NCBI RefSeq assembly: GCF_029813775.1
Contig: NZ_JARVKW010000014.1
Span: 62,001-126,000 of the forward strand
Direction: 5' to 3'
Length of the DNA stretch: 64,000 nucleotides
Source: Streptomyces sp. DH24
GTDB taxonomy: Bacteria; Actinomycetota; Actinomycetes; Streptomycetales; Streptomycetaceae
Of this stretch, positions 35,959-44,682 are shown piece after piece. The position numbers and the translations under genes are program-made. Position 1 is the stretch's first letter, and each line of letters begins with the position of its first letter. The notes under the pieces were generated by a model that was not told the origin of the DNA, did not search any database, and saw only the letters and a program-made list of their open reading frames with translations.

Positions 35959-38900
35959 ATGCCGCACCCACACGTGTCACCCGCCGACCGGCCCGCAGGA
36001 CCCGCCGGGGCGGTCGTCAGCCGCCGCCGTCTCCTGGAGGGCGGAGCCGCCCTGCTCGGCGCGCTCGCCCTGTCCGCGTCCCCCGCCGCGGCGCGTCCGG
36101 CCGGCCCGCGCGCCGCTGCCGACGACGCCACCGCGTGGAACGACTTCGGGGTCTTCCGCCTCGGCACCCAGCCCCCGCACACCACCCTGATGCCGTACGC
36201 CGACCTCGCGCAGGCCCTCGCCGCCGACCGCACCCGCTCCCCGTACCGGCTCGACCTCGACGGCACCTGGAAGTTCGCCTACGCCGACCGGCCCGACGAC
36301 CGCGACCCCGACTTCCACCGCACCGACGTCGACGACAGCGGCTGGGACACCATCCCCGTGCCGTCCGTCTGGCAGGCGCACGGCCACGACACACCGATCT
36401 ACGTCAACATCACCTACCCGTACTGGGGCCCCAACGGTCTCGGCGAGGACCCGAGGCCGCCCGCCGCGCCGACCCGCCGCAACCCCGTCGGCCAGTACCG
36501 GCGCACCTTCACCGTCCCCGCCGGCTGGTCGGGACGGCGGACGTTCCTGCACTTCGAGGGCGTCAAGTCCGCGCACTACGTGTGGATCAACGGCGAACTG
36601 GCCGGCTACGACGAGGACTCGTTCACGCCCTCCGAGTACGACATCACCGACCACCTGAAGCCCGGCACCAACCAGATCGCCGTCGAGGTGTACCGCTACG
36701 CCGACGGCGACTGGATGGAGGACCAGGACATGATCCGGCTGAGCGGCATCTTCCGCTCGGTGTACCTGTACTCCGCCCCGGCCGTGCACCTGCGCGACTT
36801 CAAGCTGGACACCCCGCTCAGCGGCGACTACAAGGCCGCCGAACTGGCCGTCACCGCGAGCGTCCGCGACCTGGGCGGCAAGGGCGCCGGCCGCTACACC
36901 GTGGAGACCCAGCTGTACGACGCCGACGGGCACGCCGTGTGGTCCCGGCCGCTCCAGCAGCGCGTCGACGTCGGCTCCGACCGCGCCGGCGAGGACGTCA
37001 CCGTACGCGGCACCAAGGCCGTGACCGCGCCCCGGCTCTGGTCGGCCGAGCACCCGCACCTCTACACGGCCGTCCTCCGGCTCCGCGACCCCGCCGGCCG
37101 CGTGATCGAGACGCTGTCGCACCGGATCGGCTTCCGCGAGTTCGCCCTCAAGGACGGGCTGATGCGGATCAACGGCAAGCCGGTGACGTTCCGCGGCACC
37201 AACCGCCACGAGATGCACCCCGAACGCGGCATGGCGCTCACCCGCGCCGACATGGTCGAGGACATCACCCTCATCAAGCGGCTGAACATGAACTCGGTCC
37301 GCACCTCGCACTACCCCAACAACCCGCTGTGGCTCGAACTCGCCGACGCATACGGCCTGTACATCGTCGACGAGACCAATCTCGAAACCCACGGCATCCG
37401 CGACGAGTACCCCGGCGACCACCCCGACTGGACCGAGGCCTGCCTGGCCCGAGCCCAGAACATGGTCCACCGCGACAAGAACCACGCCTCGGTCGTCATC
37501 TGGTCGCTCGGCAACGAGGCGGGCGGCGGCAGCACGTTCGTCGCCATGCGCGACTGGATCCGCTCCTACGACCCCAGCCGCGTCATCCAGTACGAGGGCG
37601 ACGACCGTCCGGAGATCAGCGACATCCGCTCGGAGATGTACGACAGCCCCGCGCGCGTCGAGCAGCGCGCCAAGGACACCTCCGACACCCGGCCGTACGT
37701 GATGATCGAGTACTCCCACGCGATGGGGAACTCCAACGGCAACTTCAAGAAGTACTGGGACCTCGTCCGCCGATACGACGTCCTCCAGGGCGGCTGGATC
37801 TGGGACTTCGTCGACCAGGCGCTGTACTGGCCCACTCCGGCGCGTACCCGGCTCACCGAGTCCGGGCCCGGCGCCCTGCGCGGCGAGATCCTCGCCCCGA
37901 GCGGCACCTTCGACCGCCGGGAGGGACTGAGCGGCGGCACCGTGTTCGCCCGCGACGCCCGCCTCGACCTCACCGGCTCCCTCACCCTGGAAGCCTGGAT
38001 CACCCCCCGTGTGACGGGCTACCACCAGCCCATCGTCGCCAAGGGCGACACCCAGTACGCGCTCAAGCAGAACAACCGGAACCTGGAGTTCTTCATCCAC
38101 TCCGGCGGCCAGTGGATCACCGCGACCTGGGCCCTGCCGGACGACTGGACCGGCACCGAGCACCACGTCGCGGGCGTCTTCGACGCGGACGCCGGCACGC
38201 TCACCCTGTATGTCGACGGCGCGGCGAAGGCCACCCGTACCACCACCCGGCGGCCCACCAGCAACACCGCGCCCCTCGCGCTGGCCACCGACGCCGACAA
38301 CTGGACCCGGGAGTTCAGCGGCACCGTCCGCCGGGCCCGCGTCTACGCCCGGGCGCTGAGCGCCGCCGAACTGGCCTCCGACGGGCGCGGCCCCGGCGAC
38401 GAGGGCGTGCGGTTCTGGTTCGACGCCGCCACCGTCACCGTCAGCGAGAAGCGATCCGGCGGGAAGCGGTTCCTCGCGTACGGCGGCGACTGGGGGGACA
38501 ACCCCAACGACGGCAACTTCGTCGCGGACGGCATCGTCAGCGCCGACCGCGGTCACACCGGCAAGGCCGCCGAGATCAAGCAGATCCACCAGGAGATCAA
38601 CGCCGAACCGGCCTCCGGAACGCGGCTCACCGCCGGGCGGGTCACGCTCGTCAACGAGTACCTCTTCACCAACCTCCGTGAGTTCGACGGCAGTTGGGCG
38701 CTGGTCGCCGACGGCGAGACCGTCCAGCGCGGCAGGCTGAGCCGGGCGCAGCTGGACGTGGCGCCGCTGTCCCGCAAGGAGATCACCGTTCCGTACCGGC
38801 TGCCGGCCGACCCGGCCCCGGGCGCCGAGTACTTCCTCCAGCTCTCCTTCACCACCAAGGAAGCCACCCCCTGGGCGAAGTCCGGCTTCGAGGTGGCCAA

Positions 38901-39888
38901 GCGGCAACTCCCGGTCGACGCGGGCAGTCCGCCGGTCCGTCCCGTGCCCCTGGCGAGCGTCCCCGCCCTGCGCCACGAGGAGTCCGAGGAGGCGGTCACG
39001 GTCCGGGGCGACGGTTTCACGGTGACCGTGGACAAGCGCGGCGGCACGATCACCTCGTACGAGGCCGGCGGTGCCCGTCTGATCACCTCGGGCCCCGCGC
39101 CGAACTTCTGGCGGGCGCCCACCGACAACGACAAGGGCAACGGCCAGCACACCCGCAACCAGACGTGGCGCGACGCGGGCGCCCGGCGCGAGGTCACGGA
39201 CGTCGGCGTGCGGACCCTGCGGGGCAAGGCCGTCGAGATCAAGGTGACCGGTACCTTGCCGACCACCACGGAGTCGACATACAGCACAACGTATACAGTC
39301 TTCGGCAACGGTGAGATCAAGGTCGACAACAGCCTGCATCCGGGCGCGGCCACCCTGCCGTACATCCCCGAGGTCGGCACCCTGCTGTTCCTGCCGGGCC
39401 GGCTGGAGCACCTGCACTACTACGGACGCGGCCCCGAGGAGAACTACTGGGACCGCAACAACGGCACCGACGTGGGCCGTTGGTCCGGCACGGTCGCGGA
39501 CCAGTGGACCCCGTACATCCGGCCGCAGGAGAACGGCAACAAGACCGACGTCCGCTGGGCCGCGCTCACCGACCGCGGGGGAGCCGGCCTGCTCGTCGTC
39601 GGCGAACCGCTCGTGGAGATCAACGCCTCGCACTTCACCCCGGAGGACCTGTCCCTCGGCGCCCGCCACGACTACCAGCTCACGCCCCGCGAGGAGGTCG
39701 TCCTGCGCGTCAACCACCGGCAGATGGGCGTCGGCGGCGACAACAGCTGGGGCGCCCACACCCACGACGAGTACAAGCTCTTCGCCGGCCGCGACTACAC
39801 GTACACCTACCGCCTGCGGCCCCTGACGGACGTGGAGCGGGCCATGGCTGAGTCGCGCCGACCGACGGCGACGGACTTGACCGACTAG
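35959..39888 (+). CDS. Exported glycoside hydrolase family 2 beta-galactosidase with inserted LamG domain
   Basis: The 1309-residue protein has a twin-arginine-type signal (SRRRLLEGGAALLGALALSA). The LacZ-type order follows: sugar-binding jelly roll (WINGELAGYDEDSFTPSEYD), immunoglobulin-like domains, a TIM barrel with acid/base Glu about 520 (IWSLGNEAGGG) and nucleophile Glu about 584 (VMIEYSHAMGNSNG), and the C-terminal Bgal_small_N domain (FWRAPTDNDKGNG). Residues about 650-812 are a LamG/concanavalin-like domain (LTGSLTLEAWI, HHVAGVFDADAGTLTLYVDG). It is inserted between DFVDQAL and YGGDWGDNPNDGNF, that is, late in the barrel. It should hydrolyse beta-galactosides or related polysaccharide fragments outside the cell. 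No transporter or regulator is adjacent. Confidence 0.9.
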   Translation: MPHPHVSPADRPAGPAGAVVSRRRLLEGGAALLGALALSASPAAARPAGPRAAADDATAWNDFGVFRLGTQPPHTTLMPYADLAQALAADRTRSPYRLDLDGTWKFAYADRPDDRDPDFHRTDVDDSGWDTIPVPSVWQAHGHDTPIYVNITYPYWGPNGLGEDPRPPAAPTRRNPVGQYRRTFTVPAGWSGRRTFLHFEGVKSAHYVWINGELAGYDEDSFTPSEYDITDHLKPGTNQIAVEVYRYADGDWMEDQDMIRLSGIFRSVYLYSAPAVHLRDFKLDTPLSGDYKAAELAVTASVRDLGGKGAGRYTVETQLYDADGHAVWSRPLQQRVDVGSDRAGEDVTVRGTKAVTAPRLWSAEHPHLYTAVLRLRDPAGRVIETLSHRIGFREFALKDGLMRINGKPVTFRGTNRHEMHPERGMALTRADMVEDITLIKRLNMNSVRTSHYPNNPLWLELADAYGLYIVDETNLETHGIRDEYPGDHPDWTEACLARAQNMVHRDKNHASVVIWSLGNEAGGGSTFVAMRDWIRSYDPSRVIQYEGDDRPEISDIRSEMYDSPARVEQRAKDTSDTRPYVMIEYSHAMGNSNGNFKKYWDLVRRYDVLQGGWIWDFVDQALYWPTPARTRLTESGPGALRGEILAPSGTFDRREGLSGGTVFARDARLDLTGSLTLEAWITPRVTGYHQPIVAKGDTQYALKQNNRNLEFFIHSGGQWITATWALPDDWTGTEHHVAGVFDADAGTLTLYVDGAAKATRTTTRRPTSNTAPLALATDADNWTREFSGTVRRARVYARALSAAELASDGRGPGDEGVRFWFDAATVTVSEKRSGGKRFLAYGGDWGDNPNDGNFVADGIVSADRGHTGKAAEIKQIHQEINAEPASGTRLTAGRVTLVNEYLFTNLREFDGSWALVADGETVQRGRLSRAQLDVAPLSRKEITVPYRLPADPAPGAEYFLQLSFTTKEATPWAKSGFEVAKRQLPVDAGSPPVRPVPLASVPALRHEESEEAVTVRGDGFTVTVDKRGGTITSYEAGGARLITSGPAPNFWRAPTDNDKGNGQHTRNQTWRDAGARREVTDVGVRTLRGKAVEIKVTGTLPTTTESTYSTTYTVFGNGEIKVDNSLHPGAATLPYIPEVGTLLFLPGRLEHLHYYGRGPEENYWDRNNGTDVGRWSGTVADQWTPYIRPQENGNKTDVRWAALTDRGGAGLLVVGEPLVEINASHFTPEDLSLGARHDYQLTPREEVVLRVNHRQMGVGGDNSWGAHTHDEYKLFAGRDYTYTYRLRPLTDVERAMAESRRPTATDLTD

Positions 39889-39897
39889 CGCCCCGCC

Positions 39898-39937
39898 CGA
39901 GGGCGGTCCGGTCCGGTCTCCGGCCGGGCCGCCCTCG
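39898..39937 (+). terminator. Hairpin after the beta-galactosidase gene
   Basis: CGAGGGCGGTCCGG (39898-39911) and CCGGGCCGCCCTCG (39924-39937) pair over 14 positions with one G-U pair. It begins 10 bp after the stop codon. Confidence 0.65.
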
Positions 39938-40044
39938 CGGCCGGTGACACCCGGACGCCGTGCCCCATCGGCGAGTCACAGCCGCAGGGCACGACGGCCG
40001 GGTGCCACCCGGAAGGTGCCACCACGCCGGGACGTCACCCGGAG

Positions 40045-40102
40045 GCGCCACCACCCGAAAGCGCCACCACCCGAAGGCGCGACTCCAGGGCGCGACTCGA
40101 AG
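40045..40102. repeat. Short tandem repeat between beta-galactosidase and nmtR
   Basis: Two copies of GCGCCACCACCCGAA plus A or G (40045-40060, 40061-40076) are followed by two 13-bp relatives starting GCGCGACTC (40077-40089, 40090-40102). The array fills part of a 243-bp convergent gap. Confidence 0.7.
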
Positions 40103-40131
40103 GCGTCACCCGGTGGGCTCATGGGGTGGGC

Positions 40132-40494
40132 TCATTCGGCGACGTCGCTCAGGCCCAGGCGCAGGTGCTCCACGTGGTAGACGGCCTGGTCGAGGAGTTC
40201 GGCGACGTGGTGGTCGTGCAGCGCGTACACCACCGACCGGCCGCGGCGCTCGCCGACGACCAGGCCCAGGTTGCGCAGCAGCCTGAGCTGGTGCGAGCAC
40301 GCCGACTGCTCCATGCCCACCTCCGCCGCCAACTCGGTGGCGGGCAGCGGCCCTTCGCGGAGCCTGGCGAGGATCAGCAGCCGGGACGGCGTGGACAGGG
40401 CCTGGAGCGTGGTGGCGACCTTCGCGACGTTGTCCGCGTCGAGGCGGACCCGCTCGGCGGTGTCCTGCGCGGGGGTTGCTGCTCCATGGCCCAT
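40132..40494 (-). CDS. nmtR: NmtR-like ArsR/SmtB-family nickel/cobalt sensor
   Basis: The 120-residue repressor has the ArsR winged helix (TPSRLLILARLREGPLPATE, GMEQSACSHQLRLLRNLGL, RRGRSVVYALHDHHVAEL). It has two features of mycobacterial NmtR: an N-terminus MGHG, where His and the free amine bind nickel, and the alpha5 metal site D-HV...AVYHVEH. The start at 40494 is preferred to the ATG at 40503 because only this one puts MGH at the terminus. In addition, TAGGAT lies exactly 7 nt upstream, implying a leaderless mRNA. It is divergent from the P1B-4 ATPase and should repress it until nickel or cobalt accumulates. Confidence 0.85.
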   Translation of the reverse strand: MGHGAATPAQDTAERVRLDADNVAKVATTLQALSTPSRLLILARLREGPLPATELAAEVGMEQSACSHQLRLLRNLGLVVGERRGRSVVYALHDHHVAELLDQAVYHVEHLRLGLSDVAE

Positions 40495-40563
40495 GGCGGA
40501 CATCCTACTCACCACACATGAACGAATGAATGTCTCTTCATGTGTTCCTGTATGGTGGCCCGC
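40495..40563. promoter_or_regulatory. Shared nmtR / metal-ATPase promoter with ArsR-type operator
   Basis: The perfect inverted repeat ACACATGAA (40514-40522) / TTCATGTGT (40537-40545) is the probable metal-sensor operator. TAGGAT on the minus strand (40507-40502) is 7 nt from the nmtR ATG. TATGGT (40551-40556) is 7 nt from the ATPase GTG. Both promoters would be covered or flanked by the bound repressor. Confidence 0.65.
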
Positions 40564-42471
40564 GTGTCCACGACTCTCGCCCCCAACCCCGTCCCCGCGG
40601 CCGAGCGTCCGGCGCCCCGGCGCCGTACCCGCGTACTCGCCCTGCCCGAGGCCCGCTGGGCGCTCGCCGCGACCGTCGCCTTCCTGCTCGGCCTGACCCT
40701 CGACCTCGGCGGTGCCCCGGCCTGGGCATACGGTCCGCTGTATGCGGTCGCCTACGTCGCCGGCGGCTGGGAGCCGGCCCTGGAGGGCCTGCGGGCGCTG
40801 CGCGACAAGACCCTGGACGTCGACCTGCTGATGATCGTCGCGGCGCTGGGAGCCGCCGCGATCGGGCAGGTCCTCGACGGCGCCCTGCTGATCGTCATCT
40901 TCGCCACCTCCGGCGCCCTGGAGGCCCTGGCCACCGCCCGCACCGCCGACTCCGTTCGCGGCCTGCTCGACCTCGCCCCGGCCACCGCGACCCGGCTGAC
41001 CGGCGACACCGAGGAGACCGTGCCCACCGCGTCCCTCGCCGTCGGCGACCTGCTGCTGGTGCGCCCCGGTGAGCGCATCGGCGCCGACGGCCGCGTCACG
41101 GACGGCACCAGCGAGGTCGACCAGGCGACCATCACCGGCGAGTCGGTGCCGATCGTCAAGCGCGCCGACGACGAGGTCTTCGCCGGGACCCTGAACGGCA
41201 CCGGCGCCCTGCGCGTCCGCGTCGAGCGCGACCCCGCCGACTCCGTCATCGCCCGGATCGTCGCCCTGGTGGAGGAGGCCTCCCGCACCAAGGCGCCGAC
41301 GCAGCTGTTCATCGAGAAGATCGAGCAGCGCTACGCCGTCGGCATCGTCGCCGCCACGCTGGCGGTGTTCGGCGTCCCGCTTGCCTTCGGCGACGACCTC
41401 ACGGACGCGCTGCTGCGCGCCATGACCTTCATGATCGTCGCCTCGCCCTGCGCGGTCGTCCTCGCGACGATGCCGCCCCTGCTGTCCGCCATCGCCAACG
41501 CCGGCCGGCACGGCGTGCTGGTCAAGTCCGCCGTCGCGATGGAGCGCCTCGCCGAGATCGACACCGCGGCCCTGGACAAGACCGGCACCCTCACCGAAGG
41601 CACCCCCGAGGTGACCGCCGTGCGGCCGGCGCCGGGCTCCGGGCTCGACGAGGACGCGCTGCTGGCACTCGCCGCGGCGGCCGAGTACCCGAGCGAACAC
41701 CCGCTGGCCCGCGCCGTCGTGGCCGCCGCCCGCGCCCGGGGCCTGCGCCCGGCGCCCGCGCGGGACTTCACGGCCCTGCCCGGACGAGGCGTCACGGCCG
41801 TGGTCGGGGGGAGCGTGGTCGAAATCGGCCGGGCGGACGCTCCCGAGGGAGACGAGACGACCGTCCGGGTCACCCGCGACGGCACACCGGTCGGCACCCT
41901 CGCCCTCTCCGACCGCGTCCGCCCCGACGCGCCCGCCGCCACCGCCGCGCTGGCCGCGCTCACCGGCGCGTCGCCCGTCCTGCTGACCGGTGACAACGCC
42001 CGTGCCGCCGCCCGGGTCGCCGCGGCGACCGGGATCACCGATGTCCGCGCGGAGCTGCTGCCGGAGGACAAGGTGAAGGCGGTATGCGATATTCAGAACA
42101 CCGGACGCAAAGTCCTGTTCATCGGCGACGGTGTCAACGACGCCCCCGCCCTCGCCGCCGCCCACACCGGCGTGGCCATGGGCCGCGCCGGCTCCGACCT
42201 GGCGCTGGAGACGGCGGACGCCGTCGTCGTGCGCGACGAGCTGACGGCGGTCCCGGCGGCCGTACGGCTGTCCCGCGCGGCCCGGCGCCTGGTGGTGCAG
42301 AACCTGGTCATCGCGGGGACCTTCATCACCGTGCTCGTCGCCTGGGACCTGATCGGCCACCTCCCGCTGCCGCTGGGCGTGGCCGGTCACGAGGGCTCGA
42401 CGGTCCTGGTCGGCCTCAACGGCCTGCGTCTGCTGCGCGAGTCGGCGTGGCGGCGCGCGTCCACGGGCTGA
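40564..42471 (+). CDS. P1B-4-type heavy-metal-transporting ATPase (cobalt/nickel/iron efflux, CtpD/CtpJ-like)
   Basis: The 635-residue pump has phosphorylation motif DKTGTLTEG, TGES, hinge GDGVNDAPAL and the conserved HP of SEHPLA. The transmembrane metal site is SPC (FMIVASPCAVVLATMPPLLS), not CPC. The sixth transmembrane segment carries HEGST, the pair typical of the P1B-4 group exporting Co2+, Ni2+ or Fe2+. There is no N-terminal metal-binding domain. The GTG at 40564 is chosen because TATGGT lies 7 nt upstream; ATGs at 40540 and 40552 overlap the operator or the -10. Its 3' end overlaps the convergent permease gene by 56 bp. Confidence 0.88.
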   Translation: MSTTLAPNPVPAAERPAPRRRTRVLALPEARWALAATVAFLLGLTLDLGGAPAWAYGPLYAVAYVAGGWEPALEGLRALRDKTLDVDLLMIVAALGAAAIGQVLDGALLIVIFATSGALEALATARTADSVRGLLDLAPATATRLTGDTEETVPTASLAVGDLLLVRPGERIGADGRVTDGTSEVDQATITGESVPIVKRADDEVFAGTLNGTGALRVRVERDPADSVIARIVALVEEASRTKAPTQLFIEKIEQRYAVGIVAATLAVFGVPLAFGDDLTDALLRAMTFMIVASPCAVVLATMPPLLSAIANAGRHGVLVKSAVAMERLAEIDTAALDKTGTLTEGTPEVTAVRPAPGSGLDEDALLALAAAAEYPSEHPLARAVVAAARARGLRPAPARDFTALPGRGVTAVVGGSVVEIGRADAPEGDETTVRVTRDGTPVGTLALSDRVRPDAPAATAALAALTGASPVLLTGDNARAAARVAAATGITDVRAELLPEDKVKAVCDIQNTGRKVLFIGDGVNDAPALAAAHTGVAMGRAGSDLALETADAVVVRDELTAVPAAVRLSRAARRLVVQNLVIAGTFITVLVAWDLIGHLPLPLGVAGHEGSTVLVGLNGLRLLRESAWRRASTG

Positions 42472-43888
42472 GCCGCGTCAGCACCGCGTAGGTGCCCGCC
42501 GCCACGAGCATGCCGACCGGCAGGGACAGGTCGACGCCGCCCGCGGCGGCGGCCACCGGGCCCTCGTACAGGGTGTTCACGCACAGCGCGGAGGCGGCGG
42601 CGCCCACGGTGAGGGCGATCGCGCCGGCCGGGTTGACGCCGCCGGTGTACCAGAACGGGCTGTCGCGGCTCTCGTCCGTCAGCGCGGGACCGTCGTAGCG
42701 GTTGCGGCGCAGCACGATGTCCGTGGCGTACACGGCCATGGCCGGGCCGAGCAGCACGACGGTCAGCTGGAGCACGTTGTTGACGGTGTCGAGGAAGTTG
42801 GAGACGAGCAGCCCGTACAGGGTCAGCGCGACCGCCGCGACACCGTCCACGACGACGCTGCGGGAGCGGCGGATGCGGATGCCGACGGCCTGGATGGCGA
42901 GCCCGGCGCTGTAGGCGGTCAGGGCGTTGATGGCGATCGTGCCGAGCACCAGGGCCAGCAGGAACACCGGCGAGAACCAGCCCGGCAGGATCCCCTCCAG
43001 CCCGCTCTGCGGGTCCGTCATGTCGACGGCCGTGGCGGCGATCGCGCCCAGCGAGCAGACCAGGACGCTCGGCACGAAGCCGCCGAGCGCCGTCCAGCCG
43101 ACGACCGCCTTCGCCGAGGTCGTGCGCGGCAGGTAGCGGGAGAAGTCGGCGCTGGTGGTGTACGACAGTGGGCCCGCGCCGATCAGGGTGACCCCGGCGA
43201 CGAGCACGGCCCACAGGCCGACGCCGGTCGGCGGGTCGGCGGGCGTGTAGGAGAAGTCGGCGTGCCGGACCACGCTCTGGCCGACCACGGCGAAGGCGGC
43301 CGCCAGGGTCAGCGTGATCGGCAGGTACAGCTTCATGATCAGGTCGTGGCCGTAGACGCTGATGGCCAGCGTCAGGACGGCGATGACCAGTACGACGGCG
43401 ATCCGCACCCCGGTGGTGGCCGTGCCGCCGGCCTTCTCGACGAGGGCGAAGGCGGCGGTCGCGGCGGCGGCCAGGTTGAGGGCGAAGTAGCAGACGGAGA
43501 TCAGCCAGCCGACGATCGCGTTGTTGACGCGGTTGCCGCGGATTCCGTACATCGCCCGCGTGATCACCTCGCTCGGCGCGCCCGCGGCCGGGCCCGAGGC
43601 GGCGAGCAGTCCGGTCAGCAGCCAGAAGAGGTTGCCGGCCACGATCACGGCGAGGGCCTGCCACAGGGTCAGCCCCATCAGGACGAGGGCGCCGCCGATC
43701 ACCAGGCTCAGGTAGTTCACGTTCGCCGCCGCCCAGACGGAGAACAACTGCCGGGCCCGGCCGTGTCTTTCCTGGTCGGGGATGTGGTCGATGCCGTGCG
43801 CCTCGACGCGGGTCGCCCGCGGCGCGGGCGGTGGCGCCCCGTCCGCGCCGCGTGTGTCCGGATGCCGGTCGTCGTACGTGGACGCCAT
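42416..43888 (-). CDS. NCS1-family cytosine/purine permease
   Basis: The 490-residue membrane protein has about 12 hydrophobic segments and the cytosine-permease (CodB/PurP-like) pattern: FSVWAAANVNYLSLVIGGAL, SEVITRAMYGIRGNRVNNAI, TTSADFSRYLPRTTSAKAVV. It is only distantly like the NCS1 protein at 21870. GGAGGA precedes the ATG at 43888. The TetR gene is divergent 67 bp away, and an amidohydrolase follows that regulator. Together they look like a module for uptake and hydrolysis of a nucleobase-like compound. The C-terminal coding end overlaps the metal-ATPase gene on the other strand. Confidence 0.87.
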   Translation of the reverse strand: MASTYDDRHPDTRGADGAPPPAPRATRVEAHGIDHIPDQERHGRARQLFSVWAAANVNYLSLVIGGALVLMGLTLWQALAVIVAGNLFWLLTGLLAASGPAAGAPSEVITRAMYGIRGNRVNNAIVGWLISVCYFALNLAAAATAAFALVEKAGGTATTGVRIAVVLVIAVLTLAISVYGHDLIMKLYLPITLTLAAAFAVVGQSVVRHADFSYTPADPPTGVGLWAVLVAGVTLIGAGPLSYTTSADFSRYLPRTTSAKAVVGWTALGGFVPSVLVCSLGAIAATAVDMTDPQSGLEGILPGWFSPVFLLALVLGTIAINALTAYSAGLAIQAVGIRIRRSRSVVVDGVAAVALTLYGLLVSNFLDTVNNVLQLTVVLLGPAMAVYATDIVLRRNRYDGPALTDESRDSPFWYTGGVNPAGAIALTVGAAASALCVNTLYEGPVAAAAGGVDLSLPVGMLVAAGTYAVLTRLSPWTRAATPTRAADAGR

Positions 43889-43924
43889 CGAGTCCTCCGC
43901 GTGCTGGGTGGGCGACCTGTTGCT

Positions 43925-43955
43925 TATTGGGCGCACACTCAATAGCATCCCCGTC
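43925..43955. promoter_or_regulatory. TetR/permease divergent promoter region with inverted repeat
   Basis: TAGCAT (43943-43948) is 7 nt before the TetR ATG, a probable leaderless start. The imperfect dyad around TATTGGGCGCACACTCAATA (about 43925-43944) has 5-bp perfect outer arms and overlaps the -10. It is a natural site for TetR autoregulation and control of the permease. Confidence 0.5.
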
Positions 43956-44621
43956 ATGTCGTCAAGCGTTCAGCGCAAGCGAATCCGTAAGTCGCCAGCC
44001 GAAAGAAGTGCGGAAATCGTTGCCGCAGCCGCGAAAGTTGCGCTTTCCGAAGGTCTGGAGTGTGTGACGCTACGGCGCGTCGCCGAGGACCTCGATGTGC
44101 GCCCGGGGCTCATCAGCCACTACTTCCCCTCGGCCGAGGACCTCGTCGCCGAGGCGTTCGGCAGTGCCGCGAGCGCCGAGCTCGACGCCCTGCTGCCCGC
44201 CGAACACCCCGACGGCACACCGACGCAGCGGCTCGCGGAATTCTTCGCGTACACCACGGGCCCGGCGTACGACGACATGAGCCGCCTGTGGATCAACGCC
44301 CGGCACCTCAGTCGCTACCGGTCCGTCCTGCGCGACCGGGTCGCCCGTCAGGAGGCCGCGTGGCGCGGGCGCCTCACGGGACTGCTCAGGGACGGCGTCG
44401 AACGGGGCGAATTCCGCACCCCCGACCCGGAACTGACGGCCATTCAGATCCTGGTGGTGCTCGACGGGCTCGGCGTGCACGCCAACACCGACACCGGCGG
44501 CCACCCCGAGGCGGTGACCCGCATGGCCGTCACGACGGCGGAACGCGAACTGGCGCTGGAGCACGGCGTCCTGACCCGCCTCGCCGAACAGGACGCCGGG
44601 CCCGCCGCCCCGCCCGCCTGA
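43956..44621 (+). CDS. TetR-family transcriptional regulator
   Basis: The 221-residue protein has a TetR N-terminal helix-turn-helix: ERSAEIVAAAAKVALSEGLE, CVTLRRVAEDLDVRPGLISH and YFPSAEDLVAEAF. The C-terminal ligand domain resembles the BetI-like group (DDMSRLWINARHLSRYRSVL). The N-terminal codons are less GC-rich than the neighbours. The start at 43956 is fixed by TAGCAT 7 nt upstream. It is divergent from an NCS1 permease and followed 61 bp later by an amidohydrolase, both likely targets. Confidence 0.88.
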   Translation: MSSSVQRKRIRKSPAERSAEIVAAAAKVALSEGLECVTLRRVAEDLDVRPGLISHYFPSAEDLVAEAFGSAASAELDALLPAEHPDGTPTQRLAEFFAYTTGPAYDDMSRLWINARHLSRYRSVLRDRVARQEAAWRGRLTGLLRDGVERGEFRTPDPELTAIQILVVLDGLGVHANTDTGGHPEAVTRMAVTTAERELALEHGVLTRLAEQDAGPAAPPA

Positions 44622-44682
44622 CCCCGGCCCGCCTCGACCGTCCTTCCCCCGCCTTCCCGTCCCGCACCCCTCAGGAGCCGCC

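Noticed and set aside
35977..39765. A 1262-codon minus-strand frame inside the beta-galactosidase
   Set aside because: It is exactly antisense to a clear GH2 enzyme, with a Val/Gly/Asp-rich composition typical of shadow frames.
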